A stretch of 21,374 bases of DNA, taken from positions 1 to 21,374 of the IMG/VR virus record IMGVR_UViG_3300048007_000158, one strand, 5' to 3'. Positions 13,503 to 20,345 of the stretch are shown one piece after another. The notes under the pieces are model-generated. The model was not told the origin of the DNA, searched no databases, and saw only the letters and a list, made by a program, of their open reading frames with translations. Every line of letters starts with the position of its first letter. The first letter of the stretch is position 1. The translations under genes and the position numbers were made by a program. This stretch comes from a virus.

Positions 13503-13921
13503 TACAAAGCAGCTTCTAGATCAAAGTCGACATCGCCGCCTTCTTCTGTGTACTCATTCAAGTCTGTAATGACTAGCTTGAGGCAGCTTGGCGAACGTCC
13601 TTGCTGACCTGCCGGAGACTTCCAATCATAGTGTCCTACAACGGCAGCAGCTGTTGAGCCGTTACCGACTAAGCAGCCAATCTCGTCACCGCTTGTGTTG
13701 TAAGCACGGATGGGATTGCTAGACTTGATAGTGATGAAGTCTTCTTTGTCATCACCTTTGTTGCGTGGCTTCATTCCTCGCTCTTCTAGTGCATTCACTG
13801 CAGCGCTAGAGAGATTGCCAAGGTCAAACTGATACTTGCCTGACATAGCGTTCTTGGAGGAAAGGTTAGCCCAGTAGACAGTACCTTTGATGGGAAGTGG
13901 CTTGAGGTTAGTATTTGTCAT
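13502..13921 (-). CDS. Putative single-stranded DNA-binding protein (139 aa)
   Basis: ATG at 13921 has AAGGAG 8 nt upstream; a frame extension to 13945 lacks a ribosome site. The protein is beta-rich (KGTVYWANL, KYQFDLG, EDFITIKSS, AAAVVGHYDW, CLKLVITDLNEY) and ends in an acidic tail finishing DVDFDLEAAL. A small beta-barrel with an acidic C-terminus is the pattern of phage ssDNA-binding proteins such as T7 gp2.5, although this protein is shorter than the 232-aa gp2.5. Its position between polymerase and 5'-3' exonuclease supports a replication role. The identification is by pattern and context. Confidence 0.65.
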   Translation of the reverse strand: MTNTNLKPLPIKGTVYWANLSSKNAMSGKYQFDLGNLSSAAVNALEERGMKPRNKGDDKEDFITIKSSNPIRAYNTSGDEIGCLVGNGSTAAAVVGHYDWKSPAGQQGRSPSCLKLVITDLNEYTEEGGDVDFDLEAAL

Positions 13922-13973
13922 TGTGTAGCTCCTTAATAAAGACAATATAGTCTATCATACGTGGTTAAAAAGA

Positions 13974-15659
13974 TCAATGGGTTTCTGACCAGTTGTTTCC
14001 AATCTGAAACTCACCGTCCATAGGGCAACGTAGTCCAAAATCGTCGCCTGCTTTGCGGATAGCATTGCGGAAGTGTAGCCCGACAGCCTTGGCAAAAGCC
14101 TCCGGTGTCTCTACCTGAAACTCGTCATGCACGTTGGCGACCATCTTAAAAGGAATACCTGCCTCCCTAAGACTGTCAACACCGTTCAATAGAGCCTTCT
14201 TCATCAACGCAGCACCGCCGCCCTGTAACAGGAAGTTGAGTGCGCTGTAGGCCTTGCGAATGCGTATCCTGCGACCGTCTAAGCTAGGTAGACTGCCGTT
14301 TGTGTCAGCTAAGTTTTCGACTGTCGTCTTCAACGTCTTCAGAGAAGGAATGTTGTCGAGGAAGTCTTTCTTTAGCTTCTTGCCGTGGGCAGCACCCTTG
14401 CCTGCAATGCTGCCTATCTTCTCGTCACCCGCACCGTACAAGAACGCATAGATGAACGTCTTTGCTTGGTCGCGTGTGTCAAGTCCTGCTGCAGCTTGGT
14501 TGGCGCTGTGTATGTCACCTTCCAAGATTGTCTGCACGTATTCTTCGTCCTTCATGTAGTGCGCTAGCATACGCAGCTCTAAGCCTGAGGCGTCTATGCC
14601 GACTAGCTTGTTGCCTTCCTCTACCGTCCAACACGAACGACACTCGCCGCCTAGCGTAGCCTTCAGCTTCTGCACTGGCGTCATGCTGTCCACAACCTTG
14701 CGTGTTGCAGGCACTTGAGCCATGTTAGGCGATATATGCGTCATCCTGCCTGTCGCTGCACCGCTGCTAAAGACACGACCATGCACTCTGCCGTCTGCCT
14801 CTACAGCCTCTAGCCACGAACTAATCTGACTAGCCCTTTTCTGTACTAGAAGGTACTCAGCAACAAGCTGTGCAGACGGGTTGTCTATGCCCTCTAGCAC
14901 GTTCTCGTCTATCTTGTAGCTGCCGCCTTCGGTCTTGTCAGTGAAGCGTATGCCAATGCTCTGTAGGCGCTTGGCTATCTGCTGTCTGCTGCCAACGTTA
15001 AACACTTCTACGTTGTCCTTGAGACGCTTGCCTGTCTTCTCTGAGTAACGTTCAGTCACGATAGGTGGAAACTCTGTCTGCAGCTCCACTTCAATCTCAC
15101 GCATACGATGAGACAGACGGCTGTACAGCTCGTTAGCCTTGGGCAGGTCTATCTTGAAGCCGTTCTGTCGTTGCAGCTCTAGCTCTGCTGTAACGCGATG
15201 CTCAAGGTCTATAACGTCTTGGCTGAAGCGTTCTTTAGCCAACGCAGCAAGCAGCTTCTTGTAAACCTTGGTTGTCAGCTCTACGTCACGCTTGCAGTAG
15301 GTAATCATTTCCTCACACAAGCCGCCGTCGTAGTCTGTGAAGTCGTCCTTGGGATACTTCAGTCTTTCACCCCAAGAGCGCAAGCTGTGTCCTCCTGCCT
15401 GTGCAGGGTTGTAGAGGCGAGACAGCACCATAGCGTCAACGTGCTTCTTGCCTGTGAAGTCCATACTCCACAGCCTCTCCATCACTGGCACGTCAAAGCC
15501 TAGTCCGTTATAAGTCACTATGCCGTCGTGTTCGTTCACAAGAGCCTGCAGCGTCTTCGCTTCAGTGTGTACAGTCATCTCACCTGTATCGACATCCTCG
15601 GCACAGGCACACCATATCACTGTTTGCTTCATGTCTGTTTCAATGTCGATTGTTAGCAT
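13974..15659 (-). CDS. Family A DNA polymerase with 3'-5' exonuclease, T7-like (561 aa)
   Basis: With the ATG at 15659 the protein starts MLTIDIET, which puts exonuclease residues Asp-5 and Glu-7 exactly where T7 DNA polymerase has them; a GTG 12 nt upstream is the alternative start. Further proofreading motifs are YNGLGFD (Asp-56) and YCKRDVE (Asp-125). Polymerase motifs are A, GIDASGLELR (Asp-356); B, R396-x3-K400-x3-Y404-x3-Y408-G; and C, VHDE (His-511, Asp-512). Tyr-404 occupies the place of E. coli Pol I Phe-762, as in T7. The length is about 140 residues less than T7 polymerase (704). The thumb region near residues 196-220 is short where T7 carries its thioredoxin-binding insert. It replicates the phage genome with the primase-helicase encoded upstream. 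Confidence 0.95.
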   Translation of the reverse strand: MLTIDIETDMKQTVIWCACAEDVDTGEMTVHTEAKTLQALVNEHDGIVTYNGLGFDVPVMERLWSMDFTGKKHVDAMVLSRLYNPAQAGGHSLRSWGERLKYPKDDFTDYDGGLCEEMITYCKRDVELTTKVYKKLLAALAKERFSQDVIDLEHRVTAELELQRQNGFKIDLPKANELYSRLSHRMREIEVELQTEFPPIVTERYSEKTGKRLKDNVEVFNVGSRQQIAKRLQSIGIRFTDKTEGGSYKIDENVLEGIDNPSAQLVAEYLLVQKRASQISSWLEAVEADGRVHGRVFSSGAATGRMTHISPNMAQVPATRKVVDSMTPVQKLKATLGGECRSCWTVEEGNKLVGIDASGLELRMLAHYMKDEEYVQTILEGDIHSANQAAAGLDTRDQAKTFIYAFLYGAGDEKIGSIAGKGAAHGKKLKKDFLDNIPSLKTLKTTVENLADTNGSLPSLDGRRIRIRKAYSALNFLLQGGGAALMKKALLNGVDSLREAGIPFKMVANVHDEFQVETPEAFAKAVGLHFRNAIRKAGDDFGLRCPMDGEFQIGNNWSETH

Positions 15660-15667
15660 TGCTTGCC

Positions 15668-16012
15668 TCACAATAATGGATACTCACAAACACAAACCTC
15701 TTCCCATACGAAAGACTCTCTTCCGCAATAGTAACAAGTACAATAGTCATTGTTAACTTCGTAGTCGTCTTCGTTACGGCTTTCTATAGCTTTAATTCTT
15801 TCTTGAGTGTCTATAAGCCATTTCTTCCTGCCCTCGTAGCTGCCGTCTTCAACACAATCCTCAAAACGCGCTGTAAACAGTTTGTTACCTTCTCCAACTG
15901 CCCAGTAATAAATGCCGTTTTCGTCTGTAAGAGCCTCTATGACCGTGCCTGAGTATATTTTGTCAGCTGTCTCGTACACTGTTATTGAGTCTCCTGTTCT
16001 AGCTATGCACAT
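15668..16012 (-). CDS. Hypothetical protein with C-terminal cysteine cluster (114 aa)
   Basis: The start has TAGGAG 8 nt upstream, and the stop overlaps the region just before the polymerase start. The N-terminal half looks like a small beta domain (GDSITVYETADKIYSGTVIEALTDENGIYYWAVGEG). The middle is a charged helix (RKKWLIDTQERIKAIESRNEDD). The end carries CTCYYCGRES...VCVCEYP, that is C-x-C-x2-C and C-x-C, a likely zinc-binding knuckle. I do not recognise the family. Its place between two zinc-ribbon-containing genes and the polymerase suggests a nucleic-acid or replisome accessory role. Confidence 0.75.
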   Translation of the reverse strand: MCIARTGDSITVYETADKIYSGTVIEALTDENGIYYWAVGEGNKLFTARFEDCVEDGSYEGRKKWLIDTQERIKAIESRNEDDYEVNNDYCTCYYCGRESFVWEEVCVCEYPLL

Positions 16013-16022
16013 TATGCTGCTC

Positions 16023-16217
16023 CTAATCCGTATCGATGTCTAAAATGTCCAAGCCTAAGTCGTGTACAGTTTTTAGGTCTAAGCGTTCTTGCAGCGCTAA
16101 GTCGCCTGTACCGCCCTGAATACACTCCACACACTCGTTGACGTAAGCGCCTGTAGAGGCGTCCTTCAACGTGGCTTCGTAGTCCGTCAGTATTGCATCA
16201 CACGCTAAGCATTTCAT
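16023..16217 (-). CDS. Small zinc-ribbon protein (64 aa)
   Basis: The protein starts MKCLACDAILTDYEA and carries C-x2-C at residues 3-6 and a second C-x2-C (ECVECIQGG) near residues 29-32, a simple zinc ribbon. The C-terminal half is acidic with a helix and ends DLGLDILDIDTD. Small proteins of this type lie beside replication genes in many T7-like phages, and their function is unknown. The start overlaps the primase-helicase stop by 4 nt (ATGA), and the stop region contains the ribosome site of the following gene. Confidence 0.8.
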   Translation of the reverse strand: MKCLACDAILTDYEATLKDASTGAYVNECVECIQGGTGDLALQERLDLKTVHDLGLDILDIDTD

Positions 16218-17848
16218 AATAGTTCCTCCAGTGTGCTCTCCACCATCCTACCTGTAGTGCTATCAAAGTAAAGGTCTGCACAGCGTCCAGTCTCGCCGCT
16301 GAAGCGATTCTTCAGTACACGCACAGCCGTTGTGTTACGAACGACAATGTCGTCAGCCTGTCCGTCACGCTCAAGCCCTAGCACAATGTCGCTCAGCTGT
16401 GCTATTGACGCACTGCCGCGAAGCTGTGACAGAGACGTTGCAGCGCCTTCCTCGTGTCCTTTGTTGTCCGGTCTGCGTAGATGACTAACGACAAACAAGC
16501 TAATCCCTGTCTCCTGCACAAGCATCCGCAGCTTAGTCATTATCTCGTCCAACGCCTTACGCTCGTCAAGATTGGACTGAGCCGACACAACAATAGAGAC
16601 GTGGTCTAGAAAGACGTAGCGACAGTCTAGCGCCTTAGCCATGTAGCGCACACGCCCGACAATGTTGTCCACGTCTGTACTGCCGAAGTGGTCAAGCAAG
16701 TAAAGCCGCTCGTCAGCTAACGTAGCGTCAAAGGCTTCTTTGCGTTCCTCTTCAGTGCTTACAGTCGTGGGCAGGTGCAGCTGCTTGTTAGCCGCTAGCG
16801 ACATAATCGATAAGGCTGTCTTGCGTATGCTCTCCTCAAGAAACAACAAGCCGATGTTGTAGGCTGTCTGCTGCAGCGTTGACCACACCACCTCACGCAA
16901 GAACTGAGACTTACCCAGTCCGCTGCCTGCAGTGACAGTGACAAGCTCAGCAGGGCGTATACCGTAGGTCAAGGCGTTGATGCCTTTAAACGGATACACC
17001 ACCTCTGCTGTCTCCATTGGTGTGTTGACTTCGTCCCACAGAGACGCAGCGTTGACAATGCCGTCAGGCACGTACTTCTCAGCCTTCCAGAAAGCAGCGT
17101 TAAACAGAGCAATCTTGCTGTCGGCTAGGTAGTCGCAGGCATCTTTATAACCGTCAAGGTGCTTAATGATCTTGGCCTTGCCGCCGAACAGCTGTCCCAC
17201 CTCGTCAGCCGCCTTTGTGCCTTGCTCGTCAGCGTCAAAGCAAACAACAATGGTGTCGAAGCTGTCTAGCCACTCGTAAGAGGCTTTGCAGTCCTTCAGA
17301 GCGCTGCTTGCGCCGTTCTTGATGCTTACGACAGGGTACTTGCTGCCCATCATCTGATAAGCCGCTAGAGCGTCATATTCGCCCTCTGTCAACGTGACGT
17401 ATCTGCCGCCCTTGGGAAACAACTGCTGACCGAACAGACCGCCCTTGCTCCAATCGCCGCTAGTTTGGAAACGCTTATCAGGGTAGCGCACCTTTGCCGC
17501 CACTGGTGAATTAGGCTCTGTAGGCTCAAAGTAGGGGTATATAACCTGCCCAGACTTCAGCACCACGCCATAGCTCTTCATCGTGGCTGCGCTCAGACCT
17601 CTCTCAGGGACGCCAGAGAACGTTTCAGTCGCTAGGGCCGCAAGAGTTGCCTCGAAGCCTTCAAAGCCCGTGAGCGGCTTCTGTGGGACTCTCACGGCTA
17701 CTCCTGCGCCTACTTCGTCTGATACATCGTGAGCAAAGGTGAATTTCCTACACGAATAGCAAAAAGTAGAGTCGTCTGCGTTGATTGCTAACGCATCAGA
17801 GCTGCCGCAGTCAGGGCAGGGCAGATGCGTCTGTTTATAATCAGGCAT
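16214..17848 (-). CDS. Primase-helicase, T7 gp4-like (544 aa)
   Basis: An N-terminal zinc ribbon (Cys-11, Cys-14, Cys-30, Cys-33) is followed by a TOPRIM primase core with EGEYDA (Glu-155) and FDADEQG (Asp-205, Asp-207). The RecA-like DnaB-type helicase domain has Walker A GSGLGKS (308-314), Walker B YVFLDH (Asp-415), SHLRRP near 455-460, and a late RGSASIAQLSD motif. The length and domain order match T7 gp4 (566 aa), which unwinds DNA and makes primers. The start overlaps the preceding small gene by 8 nt and has GAGG upstream. It opens the replication part of the operon. Confidence 0.95.
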   Translation of the reverse strand: MPDYKQTHLPCPDCGSSDALAINADDSTFCYSCRKFTFAHDVSDEVGAGVAVRVPQKPLTGFEGFEATLAALATETFSGVPERGLSAATMKSYGVVLKSGQVIYPYFEPTEPNSPVAAKVRYPDKRFQTSGDWSKGGLFGQQLFPKGGRYVTLTEGEYDALAAYQMMGSKYPVVSIKNGASSALKDCKASYEWLDSFDTIVVCFDADEQGTKAADEVGQLFGGKAKIIKHLDGYKDACDYLADSKIALFNAAFWKAEKYVPDGIVNAASLWDEVNTPMETAEVVYPFKGINALTYGIRPAELVTVTAGSGLGKSQFLREVVWSTLQQTAYNIGLLFLEESIRKTALSIMSLAANKQLHLPTTVSTEEERKEAFDATLADERLYLLDHFGSTDVDNIVGRVRYMAKALDCRYVFLDHVSIVVSAQSNLDERKALDEIMTKLRMLVQETGISLFVVSHLRRPDNKGHEEGAATSLSQLRGSASIAQLSDIVLGLERDGQADDIVVRNTTAVRVLKNRFSGETGRCADLYFDSTTGRMVESTLEELL

Positions 17849-18044
17849 AGAAGTCGTCCTCGTCGTGGTAGCGAGACTCTAGCAGCTGAATGACAACGAA
17901 GGGCAGCAAAAGCTCAAAGCCGCCGATGTCAAACTTGATCTGCTCGCCGCTCTCTGTCATTCCTAAAGCTGTCTGTGTCTCTACCATGCCAAAGTAGAAG
18001 CCAAAGCCGTTATTAAAGGCGATTGCCCAGTTCCATTCTGTCAT
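17841..18044 (-). CDS. Hypothetical protein (67 aa), aromatic-rich
   Basis: The ATG at 18044 has a TAAGGAGCAAGACAA leader identical to that of the 67-aa membrane protein gene at 20333. The product (MTEWNWAIAFNNGFGFYFGMVE...) is rich in Phe, Trp and Tyr. It ends with a hydrophobic stretch (GGFELLLPFVVIQLL) followed by an acidic tail (HDEDDFYA). The hydrophobic part is short for a membrane span and probably folds as a beta/alpha core. The gene overlaps the primase-helicase start by 8 nt. The family is not recognised. Confidence 0.7.
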   Translation of the reverse strand: MTEWNWAIAFNNGFGFYFGMVETQTALGMTESGEQIKFDIGGFELLLPFVVIQLLESRYHDEDDFYA

Positions 18045-18056
18045 TTGTCTTGCTCC

Positions 18057-18101
18057 TTATAGTTTCACTTATGCGCTTTAAAGCACGTTATAGTTTCACT
18101 T
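18057..18101 (-). repeat. 14-bp direct repeat spanning a stop codon and a ribosome-site region
   Basis: On the - strand AAGTGAAACTATAA occurs at 18101-18088, where it contains the stop codon of the 62-aa gene. It occurs again at 18070-18057, where its last bases run into the AAGGAG of the next gene. A 10-bp palindrome, GCTTTAAAGC, lies between them. It looks like a small local duplication. Confidence 0.85.
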
Positions 18102-18276
18102 TTCGCGCGTTTGTGATGTTCTGAAGCGCTGAATAGGCGCGTTCAGCGTTTGGGATTTGGTGCAGCCCTGCTGCCCACAGGCAGTGTAGCCAATAAAAGT
18201 CTCTAAGGCAATCATCGCAAATAATCCCTCTAGTCTTAACGTCGCCTAAGCAACTCTCACAACGTAATACGCTCAT
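18088..18276 (-). CDS. Small zinc-finger-like protein (62 aa)
   Basis: A strong AAAGGAGG precedes the ATG, which overlaps the stop of the upstream HNH-like gene (ATGA). The N-terminus has Cys-6-x2-Cys-9 (CESC) and Cys-20-x2-Cys-23 (CDDC), a compact zinc finger. It is followed by an aromatic helix (FYWLHCLWAAGLHQI) and a C-terminal helix (ERAYSALQNITNARKVKL). It may bind nucleic acid or a host protein. The family is not recognised. Confidence 0.75.
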   Translation of the reverse strand: MSVLRCESCLGDVKTRGIICDDCLRDFYWLHCLWAAGLHQIPNAERAYSALQNITNARKVKL

Positions 18277-18722
18277 TTCTGCGCCTCCTTTGGCGGTGTC
18301 CAGTGTTTAACGATGAAGGCGTTTAAGGCTTCGCCATTGGCAACGTGCCATTGTTTGTGATGGCTTTGACACAGCCAACGCACTTCCAAAGGCTTGGCGT
18401 AGTCGTCGTGATGCGCGACTGCTTTCTCATCTCCGCAGACTTCGCAGGGCTTTCTTGTTAGTTTTCCTTTTTTTATCGCATCAAAAACCTTCGCGTGAGC
18501 GTTGTTAGCTTTCGCGCGTTTCAGTTTGCGCGCTCTATACTCTTTGTTTGTTGCATAATACTCAACATTTCTAGCTTTCTCGCAGCTCCTGCATTTATTC
18601 GATCTGTAGTGCCTTCGTTTTCCTCTGCTGACGTCTCTGTTAAAGTCTTCTACAGGTTTTGTCTCTTTGCACGTAATGCAGAACAAAAGCTCTGTCTTCT
18701 CTAGCATCTCAAGTTGTTGCAT
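18273..18722 (-). CDS. Putative HNH / endonuclease VII-like zinc protein (149 aa)
   Basis: The N-terminal third has C-x2-C (CITC) and C-x2-C (CRSC), spaced as in proteins related to recombination endonuclease VII (KPVEDFNRD...YRSNKCRSC). A basic helix follows (EYRARKLKRAKANNAHAKV). The C-terminal part, CEVCGDEKAVAHHDDYAKPLEVRWLCQSHHKQWH, has two Cys pairs' worth of ligands and a HHDDY core, a pattern I know from phage HNH-like proteins. GAGG precedes the ATG by 7 nt. Copy 2 of the 27-bp element ends 48 nt before this start codon. DNA cleavage is likely but unproven; it could also be a mobile endonuclease. Confidence 0.7.
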   Translation of the reverse strand: MQQLEMLEKTELLFCITCKETKPVEDFNRDVSRGKRRHYRSNKCRSCEKARNVEYYATNKEYRARKLKRAKANNAHAKVFDAIKKGKLTRKPCEVCGDEKAVAHHDDYAKPLEVRWLCQSHHKQWHVANGEALNAFIVKHWTPPKEAQK

Positions 18723-18742
18723 CTTGTCACCTCTTCATCTAT

Positions 18743-18979
18743 TCAGTCTGTTAAATCCGTGCTATTCTCCTGATGTCTCCCCCGCCGCTGCAGTCCCTGT
18801 GTAGCGCCTAGGTGCTTTACTACCCAGTTGAGACGATGCAGCAGGTCATCTACTCTAGCGCTCTGTTGTCGTAGCTCATGCAGCTCTAGCGGTAGGTGGT
18901 CTATGTCATACATCACACGACACACGCACGCGCTCTCTTTAACCTTCAGAGTTATGCAGCCGTTACAGTAGAGACCCAT
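18743..18979 (-). CDS. Hypothetical protein (78 aa) whose end contains the 27-bp element
   Basis: The ATG overlaps the preceding TAA (TAATG at 18979). The N-terminus has C-x2-C (YCNGCITLK) and C-x-C (CVCR), a possible zinc knuckle. It is followed by a long charged helix (LPLELHELRQQSARVDDLLHRLNWVVKHLG) that may form a coiled coil. The last 17 residues (GLQRRGRHQENSTDLTD) are encoded by the 27-bp element and its continuation. The family is not recognised. Confidence 0.65.
   Translation of the reverse strand: MGLYCNGCITLKVKESACVCRVMYDIDHLPLELHELRQQSARVDDLLHRLNWVVKHLGATQGLQRRGRHQENSTDLTD
18771..18797 (-). repeat. 27-bp repeated leader element, copy 2 (- strand)
   Basis: Read on the - strand, this sequence is identical to 8845-8871 on the + strand. 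It lies inside the 3' end of the 78-aa gene and ends 48 nt before the ATG of the HNH-like gene at 18722, the same distance as copy 1 from its downstream ATG. The following 27 nt match copy 1 at about 17 positions, mostly with A/G exchanges between the two. Confidence 0.85.
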
Positions 18980-19293
18980 TAGCCCACCTCGTCAATGTAG
19001 CGTTCCCAGTCATCTACGATCTGATCGTGACAACACTTGAAACCATACTCTAAAGCCATGTTGGCAACAAGCCTGCCTAGCTCTGCGTGCTTGTTGTCCA
19101 CTAGAGCCGCTGCTATGGCGTCCTCTAGCTTCTTAGCCTGCTCTGCGTCAGTTGGCAACGCATCAGGGCCTAAAGCCTCCCACAGCAGCGCTCTGTCGTG
19201 GTAGAGCCTGTGCCGTGCTTCGTCTAACGTTGCTTGGTCTAGCACGTCTAGGTCGTGGTCTTCTAAGTAAGTAAGTCCGTCTTCTTTGTACAT
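18979..19293 (-). CDS. Hypothetical early protein (104 aa)
   Basis: The start has TAGGAG 9 nt upstream. The product is acidic and helical (LTYLEDHDLDVLDQATLDEARHRLYHDRALLWEALG, then AEQAKKLEDAIAAALVDNKHAELGRLV). It has one Cys pair (KCCHD) and a C-terminal DWERYIDEVG. No catalytic motif is seen and I do not recognise the family. The gene is coupled to the 78-aa gene by TAATG. An early regulatory or host-interaction role is possible from position only. Confidence 0.65.
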   Translation of the reverse strand: MYKEDGLTYLEDHDLDVLDQATLDEARHRLYHDRALLWEALGPDALPTDAEQAKKLEDAIAAALVDNKHAELGRLVANMALEYGFKCCHDQIVDDWERYIDEVG

Positions 19294-19305
19294 AATGCAA
19301 TGCTC

Positions 19306-19395
19306 CTATGCAGTGAGTAAAGGCCAAGCAAACAGCAGCGCCAAAGCCAAGCCAGTGCCTACAATGTACGCGATTTCTTTGATGATGTAAAACAT
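19306..19395 (-). CDS. Tiny single-span membrane protein (29 aa)
   Basis: ATG at 19395 has TAGGAG 9 nt upstream, and the frame stops with TAG at 19306, which itself begins the ribosome site of the next gene. The product is MFYIIKEIA followed by a hydrophobic span (YIVGTGLALALLFAWPLL) and TA. It would be one transmembrane helix with a very short cytoplasmic end. Phage membrane peptides of this size can act in lysis, superinfection exclusion or inhibition of host enzymes; the sequence does not say which. The support comes from the ribosome site, the composition and the fit between two genes. Confidence 0.65.
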   Translation of the reverse strand: MFYIIKEIAYIVGTGLALALLFAWPLLTA

Positions 19396-19407
19396 AGTGC
19401 GTTACTC

Positions 19408-19611
19408 CTATAGTAAGTCTTTAAGCTGCACAGCAGCCTCGTGTGTTGGTGTGACAATCTCTAGCACGTCTCGCAAGCTCTGAGCTTCATCAGCTCCGCA
19501 AACGCCGTAGCGGTTGTTAACGTAGATTATGGCGTGCCTTGTGGCGTATGTCTCAGCACACCACACAGCCTCCTCTAGCGCGTGCTCTATACTGTCAAAC
19601 TCAATAACCAT
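19408..19611 (-). CDS. Hypothetical early protein (67 aa)
   Basis: AAAGGAGGG precedes the ATG by 8 nt, one of the strongest ribosome sites in the window. The product (MVIEFDSIEHALEEAVWCAETYATRH...) is acidic, with an alternating alpha and beta pattern (AIIYVNNRYGVCGADEAQSLRDVLEIVTP) and two separated Cys residues. It has no membrane segment. The family is not recognised. It overlaps the 54-aa gene by 11 nt and ends 12 nt before the tiny membrane protein gene. Confidence 0.65.
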   Translation of the reverse strand: MVIEFDSIEHALEEAVWCAETYATRHAIIYVNNRYGVCGADEAQSLRDVLEIVTPTHEAAVQLKDLL

Positions 19612-19765
19612 AACTTACACCCTCCTTTGCTATCTTAATCAATTGCTCGCCATAGCTGCCTAACTCAGCAGCTAGGCTGTCAATGTCGATCTTGTCCTTC
19701 TTCGTTGGCTCTTTGATCTTCAGTAGCCTAGACAGATGCCGAGCCTTCGCAGCGTTGAAGCTCAC
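19601..19765 (-). CDS. Small hypothetical protein with GTG start (54 aa)
   Basis: GTG at 19765 overlaps the TGA of the preceding gene (GTGA) and has AGGAG 7 nt upstream. The frame ends with TGA at 19601, 11 nt inside the 67-aa gene. The product begins MSFNAAKARHLSRLLKIKEP, has a basic middle (TKKDKIDIDSLAAELGSYGEQ) and ends IAKEGVSYGY. It fills an otherwise empty 150-nt gap in the operon and has a normal composition. An alternative ATG frame in the same place stops after 14 codons. The family is not recognised. Confidence 0.6.
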   Translation of the reverse strand: MSFNAAKARHLSRLLKIKEPTKKDKIDIDSLAAELGSYGEQLIKIAKEGVSYGY

Positions 19766-19947
19766 AGTACATGCTCCTGTGCCTTTATCTCAAACGTAAA
19801 GCCTAACTCCCTAGCCTTGGCTAGCTGCTCCTTTGTAAAGGTTTTAGAGCCTAGCAGTGCAGCCAGTGAATAGGCTACGTCGTTTGCAGGATAGACTCGG
19901 TCTTGTCCGTAGATTGTCTTAATTGTAACTAATGCGTGTGTATTCAT
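19762..19947 (-). CDS. Hypothetical early protein (61 aa)
   Basis: I chose the ATG at 19947, because AAAGGAGCAACAACA precedes it. The longer open frame to 20034 would overlap the 47-aa gene and lacks a ribosome site. The product begins MNTHALVTIKTIYGQDRVYPANDVAYSLAALLG, followed by a helix (TFTKEQLAKARELGFTFEIKAQEHVL). It looks like a small mixed alpha/beta protein. The family is not recognised. Confidence 0.65.
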   Translation of the reverse strand: MNTHALVTIKTIYGQDRVYPANDVAYSLAALLGSKTFTKEQLAKARELGFTFEIKAQEHVL

Positions 19948-19970
19948 TGTTGTTGCTCCTTTGTTGGGTA

Positions 19971-20114
19971 TTATTCTAAACCTTCTCTTGCTATTCCTAG
20001 CAGCTTTACTAAATTCTCTGCAATTCCGTAACAATCAACAGCAAGCATCTCAGGAATTAGCTCTTTTTCGACGTAGTCTAGGTATTCTTTGTCGGTCATT
20101 CGTTGGTCTGACAT
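19971..20114 (-). CDS. Small hypothetical early protein (47 aa)
   Basis: ATG at 20114 has AGAGGAG 8 nt upstream, and the frame stops with TAA at 19971, 23 nt before the next start. The product begins MSDQRMTDKEYLDYVEKELI and is a very acidic helix, followed by PEMLAVDCYGIAENLVKLLGIAREGLE. The MTDKEYLDYVE part resembles the N-terminus of other small phage early proteins only in general character. The support comes from the ribosome site and the operon spacing. Confidence 0.65.
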   Translation of the reverse strand: MSDQRMTDKEYLDYVEKELIPEMLAVDCYGIAENLVKLLGIAREGLE

Positions 20115-20129
20115 TGTTGTAACTCCTCT

Positions 20130-20333
20130 TTAGTTATAACCCAATGCCGCCATGCCTAGCAAGAATGCGACTAGCATCAGTGCTGCGCCGCTCGCCATAA
20201 TCTCCACAGCCTCGCGCTCTCTGTAATGGCTGCGGCGTCGCCTGTTCTTCAGTGACAGCAGTAGGCCGCTAACGAATGCTGTGTGGCCAATGAGCGCTAT
20301 TGCGCCTGCTGTGATTAATAAGACTGTGTTCAT
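20130..20333 (-). CDS. Two-span membrane protein (67 aa), holin candidate
   Basis: Two hydrophobic segments are clear: residues about 4-27 (VLLITAGAIALIGHTAFVSG and LLL) and about 46-64 (MASGAALMLVAFLLGMAAL). They are separated by a very basic loop (KNRRRRSHYRERE), so both ends would face the periplasm with the loop in the cytoplasm. Size and topology suit a small two-span holin. However, its place in the early operon, far from any recognised endolysin, also suits a superinfection-exclusion or membrane-modifying protein. The leader TAAGGAGCAAGACAA is identical to that of the 67-aa gene at 18044. Confidence 0.7.
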   Translation of the reverse strand: MNTVLLITAGAIALIGHTAFVSGLLLSLKNRRRRSHYREREAVEIMASGAALMLVAFLLGMAALGYN

Positions 20334-20345
20334 TTGTCTTGCTCC

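Noticed and set aside
13922-13973. Possible promoter in the 52-nt gap between polymerase and ssDNA-binding protein genes
   Set aside because: TTGATC, TATGAT and TATATT occur on the - strand, but the spacings (12 and 22 nt) are poor for sigma70. An internal promoter is possible, but the sequence does not support a call.
19948-20034. N-terminal extension of the 61-aa early protein to position 20034
   Set aside because: The extension is basic (NCREFSKAARNSKRRFR), overlaps the 47-aa gene in another frame and lacks a ribosome site. The ATG at 19947 has a strong one.
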